DNA of 64,000 nt from Prostheceraeus crozeri (lineage: Eukaryota; Platyhelminthes; Polycladida; Euryleptidae): positions 1 through 64,000 of the forward strand of contig CAJQUW010002996.1 of NCBI GenBank assembly GCA_907163375.1. Reading direction: 5' to 3'. Below the pieces are notes generated by a model. It searched no databases and had not been told where the DNA came from. It worked only from the letters and a program-made list of their open reading frames with translations. Shown here in pieces: positions 17,596 through 29,967 of this stretch. The translations under genes and the position numbers were made by a program. Position 1 is the stretch's first letter. Every line of letters begins with the position of its first letter.

Positions 17596-18282
17596 GCCGC
17601 CTTACGAATAAGTGCAAGAATATCAAAAAGCCATCTAGCTAATTAATGGTAAGTTTTTTTACGTTTTACCATACTGATTATATACTTCTAAACATCACTG
17701 TAGGCCTAAGCACATTGCTTGCGTCCAATTAGAATCTGTCGGAATAATTATTTTATTAAATCAACCAAAAAGCGCCGAAGCACGCGTAAGAGGCGATAAT
17801 GACTTTGATCATCTCAACTTCTTGTTAATTGAACGGATGATCTCGCTAAAAGTCGCTGATGCCTACGCGATGTACGAATCTGCGGACCATCCTTGCAAGA
17901 CTTCCTTTTGAACCGTCTTCTGTGCTTCTTCGCATTTTTCAAACGTTATTGCGTAGGAAATCACACACTGTTACTTCTTCATTTGTTATGTCGTCCATGG
18001 AGATAAAATTAAAATTCAACCACTGTGAATTCAAAATTGAATAGTTTGAAAACTCACATTCGCATTGTGTGAATGATGGCCATTGATATCTACCACAAGC
18101 GTGTTATGCAAGAAAAACTAATCAAATTAACAATGGCAAATGCTATACATATATATGTTGACTTAAAATGAAGTCACTCTAGGCTTCTTCAAAGAACGGC
18201 CCAGAAAAGTGAGACACCCTCTATAAATCCCATATAACAATCTATGAAAATAATCTGCACAGCAAAGACAATGGATAATGTA

Positions 18283-18385
18283 TACCGTGTTTCTTCGAAT
18301 ACTAGCCGCGGCTACTATGAAAAACTACATTTTGGGTGCGGCTACTATTCGAGGGCGGCTACTGTTAAAAAGTCCCATGATCAGT
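18283..18385. repeat. Inverted-repeat terminus of a DNA transposon/MITE (GCGGCTACTATTCG type)
   Basis: ACCGTGTTTCTTCGAATACT, then GCCGCGGCTACTA, then GCGGCTACTATTCGAGGGCG: repeated 'GGCTACTATTCGA' blocks typical of the ends of MITEs widespread in invertebrates. I did not find the other end, so this may be one terminus only. Confidence 0.45.
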
Positions 18386-18389
18386 AACT

Positions 18390-18960
18390 TAACTGATTCG
18401 ATGAGACGAAAATTTTGACTTGCAATTGATTTCCTTGTTCACCTGTTGACCACTGGTAAAACATGTGTATTGATTTTAACGCTCATTGTTTGGATAGCTA
18501 GAGCTGAAATTCAGCGAAATTCGCGGTACACGAGCAGAACGTGGACAGAAACACTGAACTTCACACAGTTTGAATAGGAGAATTTTTCCATTCTCAACTT
18601 ATAGTCGGTGTAGATTCGACTCAGATTGTCGTGCGTATCTGGTTTCTATTATCAGAAAGTTAAGTGTATTGAGAACAACCTTCGTCGATAAACCATATGT
18701 ATGTCACATAACCGGAAGTTACACTATCAGATTTTAGCATGGAAATAAACATGTCCATCTTTCACATTAAGTGCTTTCCTTTTGCTTCAAGGAATTTTGA
18801 TTTGTGGGACTTTGATTTGGGATCAGAGGTAGAACCTACAGTGCATAAATGTATATTAGAGTATTAGAAGTCGATTAATGCTTGTAGGCCTACATAAATT
18901 ACCAGTATACCTAGTCTAAATTTCGAATTTAAAAATACACACAAAATATGCCTCGTTATT
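18390..18960. other. No gene recognised
   Basis: Unique-looking AT-rich DNA with no ORF of interest, between the MITE terminus and the next dispersed repeat. Confidence 0.35.
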
Positions 18961-19435
18961 TTTAAATGAACTCAAGGGAGATACAGGTGGCATTATCACC
19001 AGATGTGAGATATGCAAATTTTTTGCAGTTTTGTAAAAAACTGCCACGGAATTGAGTAATCATGATTGTAATGCAGAAGGAATGATGGTATTTCACAGAT
19101 TCACATGACAGCCTTGGATAGGTCATGTTTGTTAAAGTAGCAATTCGATGGGTTCCAATTACTTTCATGCTCAACCTCAAGAGTATTTTCTTAAGCGTGA
19201 TCGTATCACAGGCAACCTGCAGCTGGCCGAGCAAGATCACATAATCAATGACAATGATTTCATTTAACTTTGAAAGATGTAAATGGCTCCACATCATTCA
19301 GATTCAAGAAATGAAACATAAATTTAGTGAATCATAAAATCATGGCGGTGAAAATTGAATTAAGCTTGAAATTTCAGCCACGAAAGCACGAATAATATCG
19401 CGACTTTTTCATGAAGACCATAGAGTAATATATTA
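18960..19435 (-). repeat. MITE-like dispersed repeat, partial copy in direct orientation to the next
   Basis: A short minus-strand frame encodes MMWSHLHLSKLNEIIVID and TLKKILLRLSMK, matching the related frames at 19,641-19,826 (-) and 20,602-20,787 (+). This is conserved repeat DNA rather than a gene. The copy ends at the CATAGAGTAATATATTAGGT junction near 19,422. Confidence 0.6.
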
Positions 19436-19548
19436 GGTAGAGTGGTAACTCCGCATTTATTATCCCCAATGTGTATACACTTTCGATTTTATTAAATGAA
19501 CTCAAAGGAGATGCAAGCGGAATTGTTTCCAAATATGAGACATAGCAC

Positions 19549-20881
19549 ATTTATGCAGTTTTGAAGAAATTACAACGGAATTGACTGATCATGATAGCAT
19601 AAAGCAGAAGGAAATGATATTATTTTACAGATCTTCCTTGTCATGACAGCCTTAGAGAGGCAATGTTTGTTAAATTAGCAACTGAAGGACCTGCTATTGC
19701 TTTCATACTGAACCTCAAGAGTATTTTCTTAAGCGTGATCAGGCAGCCTGCCACTGGCACAGCAAAATAACAATCAAAGACAATGATTGAAATTACCTTG
19801 AGAAGATGTAAATGTGTCCACATCACTTTTCAGATCCAAGAAATGAAACATGAATTCAGTGAATCATAGAATCATGCCGGTGAAAATTGAATTAAAAACT
19901 TGACATTTCAGCCAAGAAAGCCCGAATAATATTGCGACTTTTTCATGAAGACTTCAACTGTAATGCGGAGCATGAAATTCCCTTCATAATCAACTTGATT
20001 TCCGCTTAATTATGATACTTATTGGCAAATATTCATTCCTTTTGATATTCAACTTGCTTTATACTACTTACAACGGGGAGTCATCTCGGTAGTATTTAAA
20101 TTGACAAAATTTTTATTTTAAAACTGCTCAAATAATTTTTTGGACACAGGGAACGCAATCTCCGCAAGAAACTGAATCTTTTGATATAAAAATTTCCACT
20201 GCATACATATACTTTTTTGAGTCGACACCCTACCTATATACTTACTCTATGGATTCAGTTTTTGCGCTGTTACGTTCCCTGTGTCCAAAAAATTATTTGA
20301 GCAGTTTTAAAGTCAAAATTTTGTCAATTTAAATACTACCGAGATGACTCCCCGTTGTAAGTAGTATAAAGCAAGTTGAATATCAAAAGGAATGAATATT
20401 TGCCAATAAGTATCATAATTAAGCGGAAATCAAGTTGATTATCAAGGGAATTTCATGCTCCGCATTACAGTTGAAGTCTTCATGAAAAAGTCGCAATATT
20501 ATTCGGGCTTTCTTGGCTGAAATGTCAAGTTTTTAATTCAATTTTCACCGGCATGATTCTATGATTCACTGAATTCATGTTTCATTTCTTGGATCTGAAA
20601 AGTGATGTGGACACATTTACATCTTCTCAAGCTAATTTCAATCATTGTCTTTGATTGTTATTTTGCTGTGCCAGTGGCAGGCTGCCTGATCACGCTTAAG
20701 AAAATACTCTTGAGGTTCAGTATGAAAGCAATAGCAGGTCCTTCAATTGCTAATTTAACAAACATTGCCTCTCTAGGGCTGTCATGACAAGGAAGATCTG
20801 TAAAATAATATCATTTCCTTCTGCTTTATGCTATCATGATCAGTCAATTCCGTTGTAATTTCTTCAAAACTGCATAAATGC
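19549..20881. repeat. Large palindrome: two ~607-bp inverted arms with ~117-bp spacer
   Basis: The left arm (about 19,549-20,155) and right arm (about 20,273-20,881) are near-perfect reverse complements. For example, GGACACAGGGAACG at the inner left edge matches CGTTCCCTGTGTCC at the inner right edge. The short frames in each arm are almost identical (61 codons, one inverted). The spacer contains the family junction GGGTGTCGACTC in reverse and CTACCTATATACTTACTCTA. It consists of two head-to-head copies of the MITE-like repeat. Confidence 0.85.
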
Positions 20882-20889
20882 GTCTATCT

Positions 20890-21350
20890 AGTAATACTTT
20901 TTTCAAAATTTTCCGGAAAATTTTCCAATGGTAAATTTTGAAATTTATTTTTCGGTGATTGGCGTTTTTCCTTTGTTTTGGAGACTTATTATAGTAGTTT
21001 GAAGAGACTATGCAATATTCAAAGACCGAAAACTTCTCTGTATGTTAACTTTTGGAACCTACAACTCCACTTTTTCCATGTCTATTTCAGATCTTTCCAA
21101 ATGAATTTCAGACATTAGATGGATTTCAGGTTTCTCTAGCTGAATTTCAGATATCTGTCAGAAGCACAACTTTGAAAAGATATTGAATTCAACTGGAGAT
21201 CACCAATTCATCTGGATTATATCTGAAATTAATTTGGGCAGATCTGAAATCGATTTGGAATAATCTGAACCATCTGAACTAGAAATGGAGGATGTGCATC
21301 CTTCAGGGCAATTTCATTTAGTAACTGACGCTCGTTCGGAAGCTTTTAGA
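20890..21350. repeat. hAT-type MITE fragment (AAAATTTTCC family)
   Basis: It begins near TAGTAATACTTTTTTC, followed by AAAATTTTCCGGAAAATTTT. The internal region has repeated ATCTGAAAT / ATTTCAGAT blocks, as in the complete copy at 35,377-36,431. It is truncated at its far end. Confidence 0.6.
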
Positions 21351-21793
21351 AGCTGTGACCGCTTTTAAAAACATTACAGCTTGCTTATTTTGCGGATATA
21401 AATGCGTCCCACCCATCTCTATATACCACCAAAAACTCAAATAGAAATTCGTACTGCAGCGAATTCTACAACCCAAAATGTAGCCGTAACGGACGCTCGC
21501 GGAGAAAAACGATATTTGACTTTTAAATTTTAAATTGCAAAACTCTGCGAATTGACATTAATTAATAAATCCAAATAAATTGCATTTTTCTAAAACTAGA
21601 AACAATAAACTTCAAGAATATGCTTTTTGTTAGATGATAAACAAAGATGGCTTGATTTTACAGACCTGAATTCAACGTTACGGACGCTCGTTTTGTCCAA
21701 GTTCCTAATTTTGTAGATAATTATACTTTTAACCAACTTTTTTCCGACAAAACTTTATGATAGCATTGTGCTACACAGCTTTGATGATTTTCT

Positions 21794-21809
21794 AATAGAT
21801 TTTTGCAAG
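21794..21809 (+). repeat. 16-bp target-site duplication of the Penelope-like element (left copy)
   Basis: AATAGATTTTTGCAAG here and identically at 37,647-37,662 bracket the element. It shows that everything between arrived in, or was later inserted into, a single PLE insertion. Confidence 0.7.
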
Positions 21810-21904
21810 TAATTGTTCAACGTGGTCATACTTAATCAATAAAATAGGACTAAGCTTCCGAACAGAAACCACGTAATAAAAAAGCAACAGTTTTTTGCAA
21901 GGCC

Positions 21905-21933
21905 TTTCACCTGCGTCTTACAGGCATCTTCAG
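21905..21933 (-). ncRNA. Candidate hammerhead ribozyme core in the PLE terminal repeat
   Basis: On the minus strand CTGAAGA is followed by a stem-loop (TGCCTG...CGCAGG) and GAAA, matching the CUGANGA-stem II-GAAA core of hammerhead ribozymes. Established knowledge: PLE pLTRs commonly contain such ribozymes. Stem III and the cleavage site could not be drawn with certainty. The inverted copy at about 37,550-37,585 has CAGAAGA instead, which would break the core. Confidence 0.4.
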
Positions 21934-22187
21934 GCAATTGTGTTATTCTTCACATTTGAGATAAGACATATACATCGTCAATTAACTTTCAAACATCACT
22001 GTCCAAGCATGTCAAATCAATTAGCACATGATATGAAAGGGAATCTTTTCATCAAGTCTTAACAATAGGGAGTCACACCTGCAGAAGTAACTGATCCCTC
22101 GTACCCGCCCCTCACACCAGAAGACCTTTCCATGCTTGGCTAATCTCCCACCTGTTGTTGAAACTGGCCGTCCTCTCAGATATTGTA

Positions 22188-24280
22188 ACACCGCTTATTC
22201 CACGAGAAGGGAATAAGTGACCACACCGTGCGACAACTAAAATCTCGGTTAGTTATCCTTTCATCGATGTAAATTGATCATCTCTTTATAGCGTTGGATG
22301 ACAACTTGTATGAATAGTATGAAAATCCAGATTTCCCTTTTCACGTTGCGCAATGTTACATTTCAGACTCCATAATGTCTGCAATTGACCAGAGCCCAGG
22401 TTTCTCTTACCTAATAATTTCCTCGTCTACAATCAAACAGGTTGGCCGTCTCACAAGTTTCATTACGCAATTTCTACAAAGAGGGACGCTATCTGTGTTT
22501 CCTCAATGAAATTATTTCTGTAAAGACACTGAACAAGTTACGGAGAATACTCGCGTTAGTCAATAAATGGCCACCGCTAATAAATAATCAAGTGATCTGG
22601 TTGGTTTTATAAGGATGTTGAAATTAACACTCCAATAAGTGTCTCAAACGACTGCCGTGTGACCCAAATATATTTATGAAATATAACTGAATACACAGTG
22701 CTAATCAAGCCATAAAAAAGCAAAAGAAATCAATGCAGTATTTGAATAGAATAAGGATTTTATGTTCGCCGTTCGCTGAAGTAGAAACAGAAATGAATGT
22801 TCGAATCATTGTATCATTTGAATAGTCCAATGTTATGCTAGTTGGTTGTTGGAGTAGATCGGTGCAACTATCAATTTAAACGAAGTCCAACATCAAGTTT
22901 TTCAAGTTATTTTCCATTCCAAATGAATAGAAGCGATTTATTTAATTGATACAACTTATATTTGAAAAAGCCTTTCAATTGATACAAATTTTTGGACATA
23001 ATTAGACGAAGGTGAAGGGAGATAACGCGTGGAAGACAACACGTGTCTTAAAAGTATCATTTTCCAGCTCGATTCCAGCTTGCGTAATGTCTTATGAATC
23101 GAGCTGGAAAATGATACCGCATTACGCAATTTTAAAATGTTTGAGTGAGGGGAGACTATTGATGTAGAGACACTTTCGCCGTTAGTATTTCCCCAACTTT
23201 AACAATGTAGTTTATTCCACGAGAAGGGAATAAGTGACCACACCGTGCGACAACTAAATCTCGGTTAGTTATCCTTTCATCGATAATTAAATTGATCATC
23301 TCTTTATAGCGTTGGATGACAAGTTGTATGAATAGCATGAAAATCCAGATTTCCCTTTTCATGTTGCGCAATGTTAAATTTCAGACTCCATAATGTCTGC
23401 AATTGACCAGAGCCGTGCCAGAGCTCAGGTTTCTCTTACCTAATAATTTCCTCGTCTACAATCAAACAGGTTGGCCGTCTCACAAGTAATAGTTATAGCA
23501 CAGTACGCTACAGTAGCGTACTGTGCAATAACTAACTTATTCCACGAGAACGCAATTGTAGAGGCGCACGCATCTTCATACTTTCATACATACTACACTG
23601 TTAAAGTTGGGGAAATACTAACGGCGAAAGTGTCTCTCCATCAATAGTCTCTCCTCACTCAAACATTTTAAAATTGCGTAATGCGGTGCTAAGTGGAAAA
23701 GAGAAAACTCTCTGTTAGGGCATCCCTGATATGGTCACAGACCGACGATAAAAGAGCAACAGAACCACAGAAAATCAATAATTACGTAATGTCTTATGAG
23801 TCGAGCTGGAAAATGATGCTTTTAAGACACGTGTTGTCTTGCACACGTTATCTCCCTTCACCCTCGTCTAATTATGTCCAAAAATTTGTATCAATTGTGG
23901 CCATTTATTGACTAACGCGAGTATTCTCCGTAACTTGTTCAGTGTCTTTACAGAAATAATTTCATTGAGGAAACACAGATAGCGTCCCTCTTTGTAGAAA
24001 TTGCGTAATGAAACTTGTGAGACGGCCAACCTGTTTGATTGTAGACGAGGAAATTATTAGGTAAGAGAAACCTGGGCTCTGGTCAATTGCAGACATTATG
24101 GAGTCTGAAATGTAACATTGCGCAACGTGAAAAGGGAAATCTGGATTTTCATACTATTCATACAAGTTGTCATCCAACGCTATAAAGAGATGATCAATTT
24201 ACATCGATGAAAGGATAACTAACCGAGATTTTAGTTGTCGCACGGTGTGGTCACTTATTCCCTTCTCGTGGAATAAGTAA
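22188..24280. repeat. Long inverted modules of the array unit
   Basis: About 375 bp at 22,188-22,567 reappears inverted at about 23,910-24,280, with a shorter direct copy at 23,210-23,485. Each block starts or ends at the same CTTATTCC-ACGAGAAGGGAATAAG palindrome. Such foldback organisation suggests an unclassified DNA transposon with long, modular inverted ends. Equivalent blocks recur in the second unit. Confidence 0.7.
23486..23535. repeat. Hairpin module, short form
   Basis: AGTTATAGCACAGTACGCTA and its near-exact inverted partner GTAGCGTACTGTGCAATAAC with almost no loop, followed by CTTATTCCACGAG. The same hairpin recurs at 28,797-28,847. Confidence 0.75.
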
Positions 24281-24346
24281 TAGTTATTGCACAGTACGCT
24301 AAGTCGAGCGCGAAGCGCGAGACTTTGCGTAATGTGCAATAACTAA
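24278..24346. repeat. Hairpin module, long form with GC-rich tip
   Basis: AGTTATTGCACAGTACGC pairs with GCGTAATGTGCAATAACT around a tip containing GAGCGCGAAGCGCGAG. Copies occur at about 29,587-29,660 and, inverted, at 33,969-34,033, where it marks the outer edge of the array. Confidence 0.8.
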
Positions 24347-24657
24347 CTTATTCCACGAGAACGCAATTGTAGAGGCGCACGCATCTTCATACTTTCATAC
24401 ATACTACACTGTTAAAGTTGGGGAAATACTAACGGCGAAAGTGTCTCTCCATCAATAGTCTCTCCTCACTCAAACATTTTAAAATTGCGTAATGCGGTGC
24501 TAAGTGGAAAAAGAGAAAACTCTCTGTTAGGGTATCCCTGATATGGTCACAGACCGACGATAGAAGAGCAACAGAACCACAGAAAATCAATAATTGCGTA
24601 ATGTCTTATGAATCGAGCTGGAAAATGATGCTTTTAAGACACGTGTTGTCTTCCACG

Positions 24658-26862
24658 CAGTGGCGGATTCAAGGGGGGGGCCTACCCGGCCGTGGCCGGG
24701 GGTGTGATACTCAGAATACAAATGTCCATCAGTTAAGTTATTGTTCGATCTCTTTTTGATTTATCAATCAATGATGACTGATGAGAGAAACATGCAAGGA
24801 AATCTGATGACGTAAGGCATTTTCTGTCTTCATCAGATCATGGACTTCCAGATGATAAAAGAAATAAAATAAAAGCGAAGCTGTGTTTCAACAGTCTATA
24901 ATGCTACTCCACCACCGTTCGTTGTTACTGTAAGTTTCAATCGATCAAGTTATTTTTGACAGTCGTGCATGCCGTGTGGAGTGGATGAGGATTGAAATAA
25001 CTGATATCGTTTACAGCAGCGCTGGCCTCCACTTGCCAAGTCCAAGTCGGCCGTTTCTCATCCATCACTTTCATGTCCAGGTGCTATTATCTAGAAGTCC
25101 ATGATCAGACTTAACATTTCAACGCCGTCAGCGATGTACTATTGAATGGCGATTCGCTTGCACACGCGGAGGTTTCTTTGTTGGCAATTGCAATGACTTG
25201 TAAATATTGTGTGCATATGCTTGCGAGACTGCGAACTGCTGATTCAGATGTAGATGATTAATGACTAAGAAGGAAACGCTATCCCTCTCTTATATTACAT
25301 TTAGCTGCTTGTTGTTGACATACATCCAAGTCAAAGTCCACTGTGAACATGAGTGAGAGACCGCCAACGAAACGAAGGAAAATATCTGATTTCTTTGAGT
25401 CTGTGAAGAAAACGGATGCTACTTCTACAAATCAAATACTATGAGCACGTCATCGTATAATTTGTCATCTCAAAATCTCTCCTGTTAGTCCTCGTCATCT
25501 AAAATAGAAATACAAGGAGAGTCGAAAAATACATCCTCGTCTTATTCGACGTCATCACCCAAAACGCCAGAATTGAAGTCTCAAAGTTTCGAGGTCGACG
25601 GAAATGGAATAGGAGAAAGCGACATTACTCGAGCATTACAACATCCTGGTGGACCAGTCCAAAAAATGAGCAAAGAGAGAAGTACATATTCTTCTGATGC
25701 TTGCAGTATTCATTCCACAATAACTAAAGTTGATTTTATTGTTTCTCTAGTAATACTGAACTCAGTGATGACTGTAACCAAACGTCTCGCATGCGTATTA
25801 CAATCTGCCTCAAATGACTTGATTTCCGCTCTACAACACGTCGACACAGTGATAGATTTACTCAAATCAAGAAGGAATGAAGAGTTCTTCTCTGAATTGT
25901 TCGAAAAGATTGACAAGCTGACAACAAGACCGATACAAACTCCGAGAACAGTTGGAACGCAGGTACATCGAACGAACGTACCATCCACCACACCAATTGA
26001 ATATTATCGCCGAGGAATATATTACCCTTTTCTTGATGGACTGATTTCCCTACTACATGATCGTTATAGTGGTCATGCTGCTAGTGTGATGCACCTCTCC
26101 AAGCTGCTTTCTAACAATGTAACTAATACTGCGTTTGAAGATATTCTTCCTGCTGTGGAATTGTATTCTGAATATCTAAATGGAAACTTGGACGAATTGG
26201 AAGGGGAATTAAGACTTTAGTTGGAACATTAAGACTTTACTTAAAATCTTCGCCTTATGACCGGTTTCATCTGCAAGCGCCGAAAGGACATTTTCAGTCT
26301 TGAAACATTTGAAAAGTTATCTGCGATCTAACATGTCAGAAGAGCGCTTAACTGGTCTGACATTAGCTTGCATTCATCGTGACATGGACTGCGAAAAAAC
26401 CGTTGATGCCGTCGTACAATTATTTGCAAGAAAGCAAACAAGAATATCTATGTGACCCGACCCCTTCACTTCTAAGACTGTAAGTACGAACTTTTCCTTC
26501 TTGACTCTATATTCACGATGTGTAGAAATTATAGGCGTTTCACGAATAAACATGAGCGTTTCATATTAACATATTGTGTGACGTTTTGCATAGGCTACTA
26601 ACATTAAGTCTGTTGGCCTACATATATGAGAGAATTAAATTTTATACAAATTGACTAAACCAAGTATTAATTATAACTATTTCTGCTTTCGGTTTTACAT
26701 GTCTTAAAACGTACAGATTGATATCATTTCAATATTTTATTTTTCATTACTTTGTTGAATGACAGTATTTTCGAAACCCATGACTGTAAGTAAAAGCCCC
26801 AGAACTTAAATTCAGGATCAGCCGCTGGGCCCCCCTGTGGTCGAATCCTGGATCCGCCACTG
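24658..26862 (+). mobile_element. Defective hAT transposon, copy 1 (8-bp TSD CTTCCACG)
   Basis: The ends CAGTGGCGGATTCAAGG and (reverse) CAGTGGCGGATCCAGG are inverted repeats, and CTTCCACG flanks both sides (24,650-24,657 and 26,863-26,870). An 8-bp duplication and CAGTGGCGGAT ends are hAT features. The 2.2-kb body holds only part of a transposase gene. Confidence 0.88.
25349..26454 (+). pseudogene. ZMYM/TTF-type hAT transposase remnant, copy 1
   Basis: It starts MSERPPTKRRKISDFFE, the usual nuclear N-terminus of this transposase group, then a Ser/Thr-rich linker with a stop. The C-terminal region follows (25,573-26,220: LNSVMTVTKRLACVLQSAS, RNEEFFSELFEK, ILPAVELYSEYLNG). After a further frameshift come traces of the dimerisation domain near 26,230-26,450. 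The middle, where the catalytic Asp residues lie, is absent. The copy in unit 2 (30,661-31,765) differs by several indels. Confidence 0.7.
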
Positions 26863-29800
26863 CTTCCACGCGTTGTCTCCCTTCACCTTCGTCTAATTAT
26901 GTCCAAAAATTTGTATCAATTGAAAGGCTTTTTCAAATATAAGTTGTATCAATTAAATAAATCGCTTCTATTCATTTGGAATGGAAAATAACTTGAAAAA
27001 CTTGATGTTGGACTTCGTTTAAATTGATAGTTGCACCGATCTACTCCAACAACCAACTAGCATAACATTGGACTATTCAAATGATACAATGATTCGAACA
27101 TTCATTTCTGTTTCTACTTCAGCGAACGGCGAACATAAAATCCTTATTCTATTCAAATACTGCATTGATTTCTTTTGCTTTTTTATGGCTTGATTAGCAC
27201 TGTGTATATTCAGTTATATTTCATAAATATATTTTGGTCACACGGCAGTCGTTTGAGTCACTTATTGGAGTGTTAATTTCAACATCCTTATAAAACCAAC
27301 CAGATCACTTGATTATTTATTAGCAGTGGCCACTCGATTATTGCCACTTACTTGAAGCCCGCATTTATTGACTAACGCGAGTATTCTCCGTAACTTGTTC
27401 AGTGTCTTGACAGGAAGAATTTCATTGAGAAAACACAGATAACCTCCCTCTTTGTAGAAATTGCGTAATGAAACTTGTGAGACGGCCAACCTGTTTGATT
27501 GTAGACGAGGAAATTATTAGGTAAGAGAAACCTGGGCTCTGGTCAATTGCAGACATTATGGAGTCTGAAATGTAACATTTCGCAACGTGAAAAGGGAAAT
27601 CTGGATTTTCATACTATTCATATAACTTGTCATCCAACGCTATAAAGAGATGATCAATTTGCATCGATGAAAGGATAACTAACCGAGATTTTAGTTGTCG
27701 CACTGTGTGGTCACTTATTCCCTTCTCGTGGAATAAGTTTCATTACGCAATTTCTACAAAGAGGTACGTTATCTGTGTTTTCTCAATGAAATTCTTTCTG
27801 TCAAGACACTGAACAAGTTAAGAAGAATACTCGCGTTGGTCAATAAATGTGGGCTTCAAGCAAGTGGCAATAATCGAGTGGCCACCGCTAATAAATAATC
27901 AAGTGATCTGGTTGGTTTTATAAGGATGTTGAAATTAACACTCCAATAAGTGTCTCATACGACAGCCGTGTGACCCAAATATATTTATGAAATATAACTG
28001 AATACACAGTGCTAATCAAGCCATAAAAAAGCAAAAGAAATCAATGCAGTATTTGAATAGAATAAGGATTTTATGTTCGCCGTTCGCTGAAGTAGAAACA
28101 GAAATGAATGTTCGAATCATTGTATCATTTGAATAGTCCAATGTTATGCTAGTTGGTTGTTGGAGTAGATCGGTGCAACTATCAATTTAAACGAAGTCCA
28201 ACATCAAGTTTTTCAAGTTATTTTCCATTCCAAATGAATAGAAGCGATTTATTTAATTGATACAACTTATATTTGAAAAAGCCTTTCAATTGATACAAAT
28301 TTTTGGACATAATTAGACGAAGGTGAAGGGAGATAACGCGTGGAAGACAACACGTGTCTTAAAAGTATCATTTTCCAGCTCGATTCCAGCTTGCGTAATG
28401 TCTTATGAATCGAGCTGGAAAATGATACCGCATTACGCAATTTTAAAATGTTTGAGTGAGGGGAGACTATTGATGTAGAGACACTTTCGCCGTTAGTATT
28501 TCCCCAACTTTAACAATGTAGTTTATTCCACGAGAAGGGAATAAGTGACCACACCGTGCGACAACTAAATCTCGGTTAGTTATCCTTTCATCGATAATTA
28601 AATTGATCATCTCTTTATAGCGTTGGATGACAAGTTGTATGAATAGCATGAAAATCCAGATTTCCCTTTTCATGTTGCGCAATGTTAAATTTCAGACTCC
28701 ATAATGTCTGCAATTGACCAGAGCCGTGCCAGAGCTCAGGTTTCTCTTACCTAATAATTTCCTCGTCTACAATCAAACAGGTTGGCCGTCTCACAAGTAA
28801 TAGTTATAGCACAGTACGCTACAGTAGCGTAATGTGCAATAACTAACTTATTCCACGAGAACGCAATTGTAGAGGCGCACGCATCTTCATACTTTCATAC
28901 ATACTACACTGTTAAAGTTGCGGAAATACTAACGGCGAAAGTGTCTCTCCATCAATAGTCTCTCCTCACTCAAACATTTTAAAATTGCGTAATGCGGTGC
29001 TAAGTGGAAAAGAGAAAACTCTCTGTTAGGGCATCCCTGATATGGTCACAGACCGACGATAAAAGAGCAACAGAACCACAGAAAATCAATAATTACGTAA
29101 TGTCTTATGAGTCGAGCTGGAAAATGATGCTTTTAAGACACGTGTTGTCTTGCACACGTTATCTCCCTTCACCCTCGTCTAATTATGTCCAAAAATTTGT
29201 ATCAATTGTGGCCATTTATTGACTAACGCGAGTATTCTCCGTAACTTGTTCAGTGTCTTTACAGAAATAATTTCATTGAGGAAACACAGATAGCGTCCCT
29301 CTTTGTAGAAATTGCGTAATGAAACTTGTGAGACGGCCAACCTGTTTGATTGTAGACGAGGAAATTATTAGGTAAGAGAAACCTGGGCTCTGGTCAATTG
29401 CAGACATTATGGAGTCTGAAATGTAACATTGCGCAACGTGAAAAGGGAAATCTGGATTTTCATACTATTCATACAAGTTGTCATCCAACGCTATAAAGAG
29501 ATGATCAATTTACATCGATGAAAGGATAACTAACCGAGATTTTAGTTGTCGCACGGTGTGGTCACTTATTCCCTTCTCGTGGAATAAGTAATAGTTATTG
29601 CACAGTACGCTAAGTCGAGCGCGAAGCGCGAGACTTTGCGTAATGTGCAATAACTAACTTATTCCACGAGAAAGCAATTGTAGAGGCGCACGCATCTTCA
29701 TACTTTCATACATACTACACTGTTAAAGTTGGGGAAATACTAACGGCGAAAGTGTCTCTCCATCAATAGTCTTCCTCACTCAAACATTTTAAAAGTGCGT

Positions 29801-29967
29801 AATGCGGTGCTAAGTGGAAAAAGAGAAAACTCTCTGTTAGGGTATCCCTGATATGGTCACAGACCGACGATAGAAGAGCAACAGAACCACAGAAAATCAA
29901 TAATTGCGTAATGTCTTATGAATCGAGCTGGAAAATGATGCTTTTAAGACACGTGTTGTCTTCCACG

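Noticed and set aside
23156..23911. Repeated ~71-codon ORFs in the array units (also 28,467-29,222)
   Set aside because: They are conserved only because the array unit is copied; they cross module and hairpin borders and have no protein motifs.
25710..25991. Minus-strand ORF in the hAT element
   Set aside because: Antisense of the transposase remnant.
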